Assembly: GCA_020723725.1 (NCBI GenBank)
Contig: DYIG01000046.1
Span: 1 to 10,176 of the forward strand
DNA from: Thermaerobacter marianensis
GTDB taxonomy: Bacteria > Bacillota > Sulfobacillia > DYIH01 > DYIG01
Length of the DNA stretch: 10,176 nucleotides
Reading direction: 5' to 3'
The position numbers and the translations under genes are program-made. The notes under the pieces were generated by a model that was not told where the DNA came from, did no database searches, and saw only the letters and a program-made list of their open reading frames with translations. Positions 7,092-10,176 of this stretch are shown piece by piece. Position 1 is the stretch's first letter. Every line of letters starts with the position of its first letter.

Positions 7092-7866
7092 TCTCGTACT
7101 GCTGGGAATATTCCCATATGTGGCTATAGCTCTTGCTATTATTGTCGCTCTTTACCGCCGACACAGCGATCAATATACCTATTCCAGCCTTTCATCGCAG
7201 TTCTTGGAAAGCAATAAGCTCTTTTTCGGGTCTGTGCCGTGGCACTATGGTATCGTGACCATTCTTATCGGTCACATCATAGGTTTCCTCATCCCGCGTG
7301 GGGTTATGGCTTGGAACGGCGTTCCCCTCAGGCTCTACATCCTTGAGGTTGTCGCCCTTACGCTCGGCTTGATGTCGCTCTTCGGTCTGGTCGTTCTGAT
7401 CATCCGCCGCATGAGCGATGCCAGGGTAATGGCTGTTACCTCCAAGATGGATGTGCTGCTGCTTCTCCTGCTCATCCTGCAGGCCTTCACCGGGGTATAC
7501 ACCGCTATGTTCTATCGCTGGGGTACCGCCTGGTACGTCAGCGCCGCCGCCCCATACCTCTGGTCCATCGTGCTCTTTTCACCGAAGGTCGGGTATGTTG
7601 CGCAGCTGCCCATTATGACCAAAATCCATATCATCAACGCCTGGGCGCTGTTCGCGATCTTCCCGTTCAGCCGCCTGATCCACCTGGTATCGCTCCCCAT
7701 CGGGTACCTCACCCGCCAGTACCAGGTTGTGTGGTGGAACCGCCGCGACTTCCAGGCTCAGTATGAGCTGGCTAAGTCCAACCCGACCGCATACAGCAAG
7801 CAAGTTACTCCTATGGGAGTTAACGTTAACACGCTGGGCAAAGGGTATCGGTCCATCAGCGGTTAA
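7081..7866 (+). CDS. narI: Nitrate reductase gamma subunit, diheme cytochrome b membrane anchor
   Basis: A 261-residue integral membrane protein (E. coli NarI has 225) with five transmembrane helices at roughly 5-26, 54-72, 84-108, 123-144 and 180-205. Four histidines fit the two b hemes: H55 and H65 in helix 2, and H183 and H201 in helix 5, the last pair 18 residues apart as in E. coli (His187/His205). The block IFPFSRLIHLVSLPIGYLTR is very close to E. coli NarI. It anchors NarGH to the inner face of the membrane and passes electrons between quinol (or the upstream cytochrome c) and NarH. Two oddities: the Lys86 used by E. coli for quinol binding seems replaced, with an Arg (R84) the nearest basic residue, and the cytoplasmic C-terminal tail is about 40 residues longer. 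The gene overlaps narJ by 11 bases and ends shortly before a terminator. Confidence 0.94.
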   Translation: MVTDLVLLGIFPYVAIALAIIVALYRRHSDQYTYSSLSSQFLESNKLFFGSVPWHYGIVTILIGHIIGFLIPRGVMAWNGVPLRLYILEVVALTLGLMSLFGLVVLIIRRMSDARVMAVTSKMDVLLLLLLILQAFTGVYTAMFYRWGTAWYVSAAAPYLWSIVLFSPKVGYVAQLPIMTKIHIINAWALFAIFPFSRLIHLVSLPIGYLTRQYQVVWWNRRDFQAQYELAKSNPTAYSKQVTPMGVNVNTLGKGYRSISG

Positions 7867-7886
7867 TAGGGTTTGGCAAGTAAGAC

Positions 7887-7922
7887 AAATCGCCCTCCCT
7901 TAAAAAGGGGGGGCGATTTTTT
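7887..7922 (+). terminator. Strong intrinsic terminator of the nar operon
   Basis: A 15-base-pair stem pairs AAATCGCCCTCCCTT (7887-7901) with AAGGGGGGGCGATTT (7905-7919), with a single T-G wobble and an AAA loop. A run of T residues continues through 7922. It starts 20 bases after the narI stop. On the minus strand the same hairpin is followed by TTTGTCTT, a weaker T tract, so it may also end transcripts from the convergent pmbA gene, which stops at 7953. Confidence 0.93.
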
Positions 7923-7952
7923 AGTGGTACGCCCGGCACGGGGCGGTTCGTT

Positions 7953-9338
7953 TTAGGCTTGGGTGTTAACGGAGATGCCCTCGAAAACACCGTAGGGCAA
8001 GAGTTGGGAACCCACCCAGTTTTGTTCGCTGCTTAAGGCGGCAAGTTGGGTGGAGAAGGCCTCGAAGGCGTTGGCAGCCACCAGGCAGTTCTTGATCCTG
8101 CCTGCGGGCTGGCCGTCTTTGATCAGATACCCCAGGCTTATGTTGCCTGTAACCTCTCCTGAATAGGGGTTGCCGGCCCAGGCGCCCATAAGGTTTTCCA
8201 CCAGAACGCCTTCCTTGATTTCAGCCTGTATGTCCCGGATGCTGCGGTAGCCACCCTGGAGGATCAGATTCGATGGTGAGGGGCCGGGAGGGGATGTCAG
8301 GCTCCGCTGGCCATTGCCTGTTGGTTTCCTGCCCAGCCGGAGGGCGGTTCTCCTGTCCAGATAGAAGTTCTGCGGGCTTCCGGAGACCACCAGGGGCGTC
8401 TGTTGCCCCGGAGTTCCCTCGCCGTCAAAGGGGTAGGAGCCAGGTCCGAAGGGTATGGTTGCATCGTCCATAAGGTTTACAGAAGCGGATAGTATCTGTT
8501 CCCCCAGACGGTATCGCCAGGGGGAAAGCCCTTTATCCACCGCCTTACCGTCAAGGCAGGCTACGATTGGTCGCAGGAGGTCCGCCAGAGCACGGGGGGC
8601 AAAAACCACGGTATAGCGGCCGCTCGTGAAGGGGACGTTCTTCCTCCCGAGCGCGAACTGGTTGACGACATTGCGAGCGAGGTCGAGTATCTCGCCTTCC
8701 ACATCACCGAGGTTGCACCGGCCGACGCTGTCATACGCCCACAGCATGTTGTCGCCCTCAACCAGCTCACCACCTGCGTAAAAGCCAAAGCCGGTTGCCC
8801 TGTACTCCCCGAGGTAGCCGTTGCTGTTTATCAGCAACACGCGGCCTTCTTCCTTTTCCACTCCGGCAAAGGCCTGTATCGAGGCGTCATGGGACCTTAT
8901 GGGGTCGAGGAGAGATTCCCCCATTTCGAGCATGGTTTCCATGGCCAGGCCGGGCACGTTTTCGTCGTAGACTTTGACCTCTGTCTTCTCAATCGATCCA
9001 TCCACGGGGTTCAGTTCTGCAGCTCCCCCGTAGGCAGCGCTGGCGAGGGCGTATTCCACCGCCTCATCAATGCTGTCCAGGCGTGTGGTTGTGGAAAAAC
9101 CGAGTTTGCCGTCCACCACCACCCTGATGGCCATGCCTTCGTTATCACTGGTGTTGATGGATTTGAGCCGGTTGTTCTCAAACTCGATCGGGGTGTTGCC
9201 CCGCGACACATAGTAGATCTCCATAAAATCACAACGGTTTCGGGCACGTTCAATGGTTTCCTGCAAGCGATTTTGGAAACCGGTCTGATGTTTGTCCCCT
9301 GCCATCTCTTGCACCCCCACAGTAATGTTCCTCATCAT
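7953..9338 (-). CDS. pmbA: TldE/PmbA-family protein, partner of the TldD metalloprotease
   Basis: A 461-residue member of the PmbA/TldD family (E. coli PmbA has 450). The N-terminal domain (about 20-110) includes the family block with FENNRLKSINTSDNEG followed by AIRVVVDGKLGFS. A middle domain follows, and the C-terminal domain carries GRKPTGNGQR, PSNL and a late TGNISLGYLIKDG segment. It has no HExxxH motif, as expected for the PmbA/TldE half. TldD and TldE form a dimer in which TldD holds the metal. In E. coli the pair trims the leader of microcin B17 and degrades the antitoxin CcdA; in other bacteria it processes other modified peptides or has unknown substrates. The ATG at 9338 overlaps the tldD stop by 4 bases, so the genes are coupled. 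The upstream bases GGCAGGGG give only a modest ribosome binding site. A later ATG at 9305 is possible but has no better site. Confidence 0.92.
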   Translation of the reverse strand: MMRNITVGVQEMAGDKHQTGFQNRLQETIERARNRCDFMEIYYVSRGNTPIEFENNRLKSINTSDNEGMAIRVVVDGKLGFSTTTRLDSIDEAVEYALASAAYGGAAELNPVDGSIEKTEVKVYDENVPGLAMETMLEMGESLLDPIRSHDASIQAFAGVEKEEGRVLLINSNGYLGEYRATGFGFYAGGELVEGDNMLWAYDSVGRCNLGDVEGEILDLARNVVNQFALGRKNVPFTSGRYTVVFAPRALADLLRPIVACLDGKAVDKGLSPWRYRLGEQILSASVNLMDDATIPFGPGSYPFDGEGTPGQQTPLVVSGSPQNFYLDRRTALRLGRKPTGNGQRSLTSPPGPSPSNLILQGGYRSIRDIQAEIKEGVLVENLMGAWAGNPYSGEVTGNISLGYLIKDGQPAGRIKNCLVAANAFEAFSTQLAALSSEQNWVGSQLLPYGVFEGISVNTQA

Positions 9339-10176
9339 CCCCTGCCACCTACCAGGCAGTTTTGGATACGAATCGGGGGGGCCCAGTGGCTGACCGGCAG
9401 GGGGGACTGACCCCCCTTGCCACAGCCGCCGCCATCATCCCGGGTTGAGAAATCCCTCCCGATCATGTCGATATTATGGAGCGTGGTGAAGACGTTTCCA
9501 CTCAGCGTGGGGTTTTTAATGAGTTCGGCCAGCTTCCCGTCACGGATCATATGGGCTACCATAGCCGTGAAGGTGAACATCTCACCCATGGTTTGCCCGC
9601 CGTAGAAGCCCCGTGCATAGATGCCGAGCTTGATGTCCCTGATCATGTCCTCGAAACAGGTTTCGCCCTTCTCTATGCAGGTGTTGCGCATCCTGACAAT
9701 TGGCGGGAAGCGGTAGCTTATGGCCCTGGCGCTTCCTGTGGGCCGTTCGCCCATGCGCCAGGCCGTCTCCCGTGAGTGAAGCCGCCCCACCAGTTTCCCT
9801 TCCTTGATCAGGTAGGTCTTTTCCGTGGGGACGCCCTCATCATCGTATTTAAGGTAGCCGCGGGAACCAACATCCCTGCCGCCGTCGTAGATGTTGAGTA
9901 TGGGCGGGCCGAAGACCCGGCCGAGTTCCATGGTCTTCTTCAGGTTCTCATTCTCATAGATTCCATCCGCCTCGCTCAGGTGGCCGAAGGCCTCGTGAAC
10001 GAAGACGCCGGACAGGATGGAGTCCAGCACCACGGGGTACTGGCCACCGGCGACGACGGGGGCGTCCAATAGGGCAGCCGCCGTCTGACAGGCATCGTTG
10101 ATCTCCCCTTCCAGCCCCTGCACCACAGCCCAGTTGTTCGAGCTGCCAAAGGGCACGCTGACCTGCTGGGTGTTGC
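9335..10176 (-). CDS. tldD: TldD metalloprotease, partial (N-terminal part lies beyond the window)
   Basis: The reading frame is open to the right edge, so about 280 residues of the C-terminal part are seen; E. coli TldD has 481, so roughly 200 are missing. The metal-binding motif HEAFGH (codons at 9980-9997) is intact, followed by LSEAD. The C-terminal Cys that completes the metal site in E. coli TldD is present in CGKGGQ (Cys codon 9422-9424), followed by the family-typical PLPV and ending in LVGGRG. The protein is thus probably an active zinc peptidase. A GTG at 10156 is internal: the frame continues upstream as NTQQVS, so it should not be taken as the start. The stop TGA overlaps the pmbA ATG, and the order tldD-pmbA fits the obligate heterodimer. 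It is convergent with the nar operon and not functionally tied to it by anything visible. Confidence 0.93.
   Translation of the reverse strand, partial: NTQQVSVPFGSSNNWAVVQGLEGEINDACQTAAALLDAPVVAGGQYPVVLDSILSGVFVHEAFGHLSEADGIYENENLKKTMELGRVFGPPILNIYDGGRDVGSRGYLKYDDEGVPTEKTYLIKEGKLVGRLHSRETAWRMGERPTGSARAISYRFPPIVRMRNTCIEKGETCFEDMIRDIKLGIYARGFYGGQTMGEMFTFTAMVAHMIRDGKLAELIKNPTLSGNVFTTLHNIDMIGRDFSTRDDGGGCGKGGQSPLPVSHWAPPIRIQNCLVGGRG

Noticed and set aside
8889..9410. A 173-codon plus-strand frame opposite pmbA
   Set aside because: The minus strand has clear PmbA homology over the same bases; the plus frame has no motif.
10154..10156. GTG as the start of tldD
   Set aside because: The frame stays open to the window edge with family-like residues, and the TldD N-terminal domain is missing, so the true start is outside.

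Overview
The window holds a complete respiratory nitrate reductase-type operon, narGHJI, preceded by a membrane-anchored c-type cytochrome. A divergent universal stress protein gene lies on its left and a convergent tldD/pmbA pair on its right. The organism is a bacterium that makes c-type cytochromes and can live without oxygen or at low oxygen. GGAGG-type ribosome binding sites, a strong hairpin-plus-U terminator and a moderately high GC content would fit Bacillota or Chloroflexota, but the sequence alone does not settle the phylum. Layout: positions 51-491 (minus) encode an ATP-binding-type UspA protein. Positions 492-849 are an AT-rich divergent control region with a plausible extended -10 promoter for usp and a consensus -10 (TATAAT, 750-755) for the nar operon, but no good -35 for the latter. 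Positions 850-1398 (or 808-1398) encode a mono-heme cytochrome c with a signal peptide and a C-terminal membrane anchor. narG (1395-5024), narH (5041-6534), narJ (6531-7091) and narI (7081-7866) follow. The genes overlap by 4, 4 and 11 bases, except for a 16-base gap between narG and narH, so this is one translationally coupled operon. A strong intrinsic terminator at 7887-7922 closes it. The minus strand then carries pmbA/tldE (7953-9338) and the C-terminal part of tldD (9335 to the right edge), overlapping by 4 bases. How the genes work together: NarG (Mo-bisMGD and FS0) and NarH (three [4Fe-4S] and one [3Fe-4S]) form the cytoplasmic catalytic arm. NarI carries two b hemes across the membrane, and NarJ is the assembly chaperone. 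The extra cytochrome places a c heme on the outer face next to NarI, so electrons could enter or leave the complex through cytochrome c as well as, or instead of, the quinone pool. This gene order recalls narC-narGHJI of Thermus and the cytochrome c-containing nxr clusters of Nitrobacter/Nitrolancea-type nitrite oxidisers. The sequence does not tell which direction (nitrate reduction or nitrite oxidation) the enzyme runs. I found no clearly new biological system. The most interesting points are the cytochrome-linked Nar/Nxr complex with a cytoplasmic NarG, a NarI with a long C-terminal tail and a changed quinone-site position, and the control region and G-run at the operon start.
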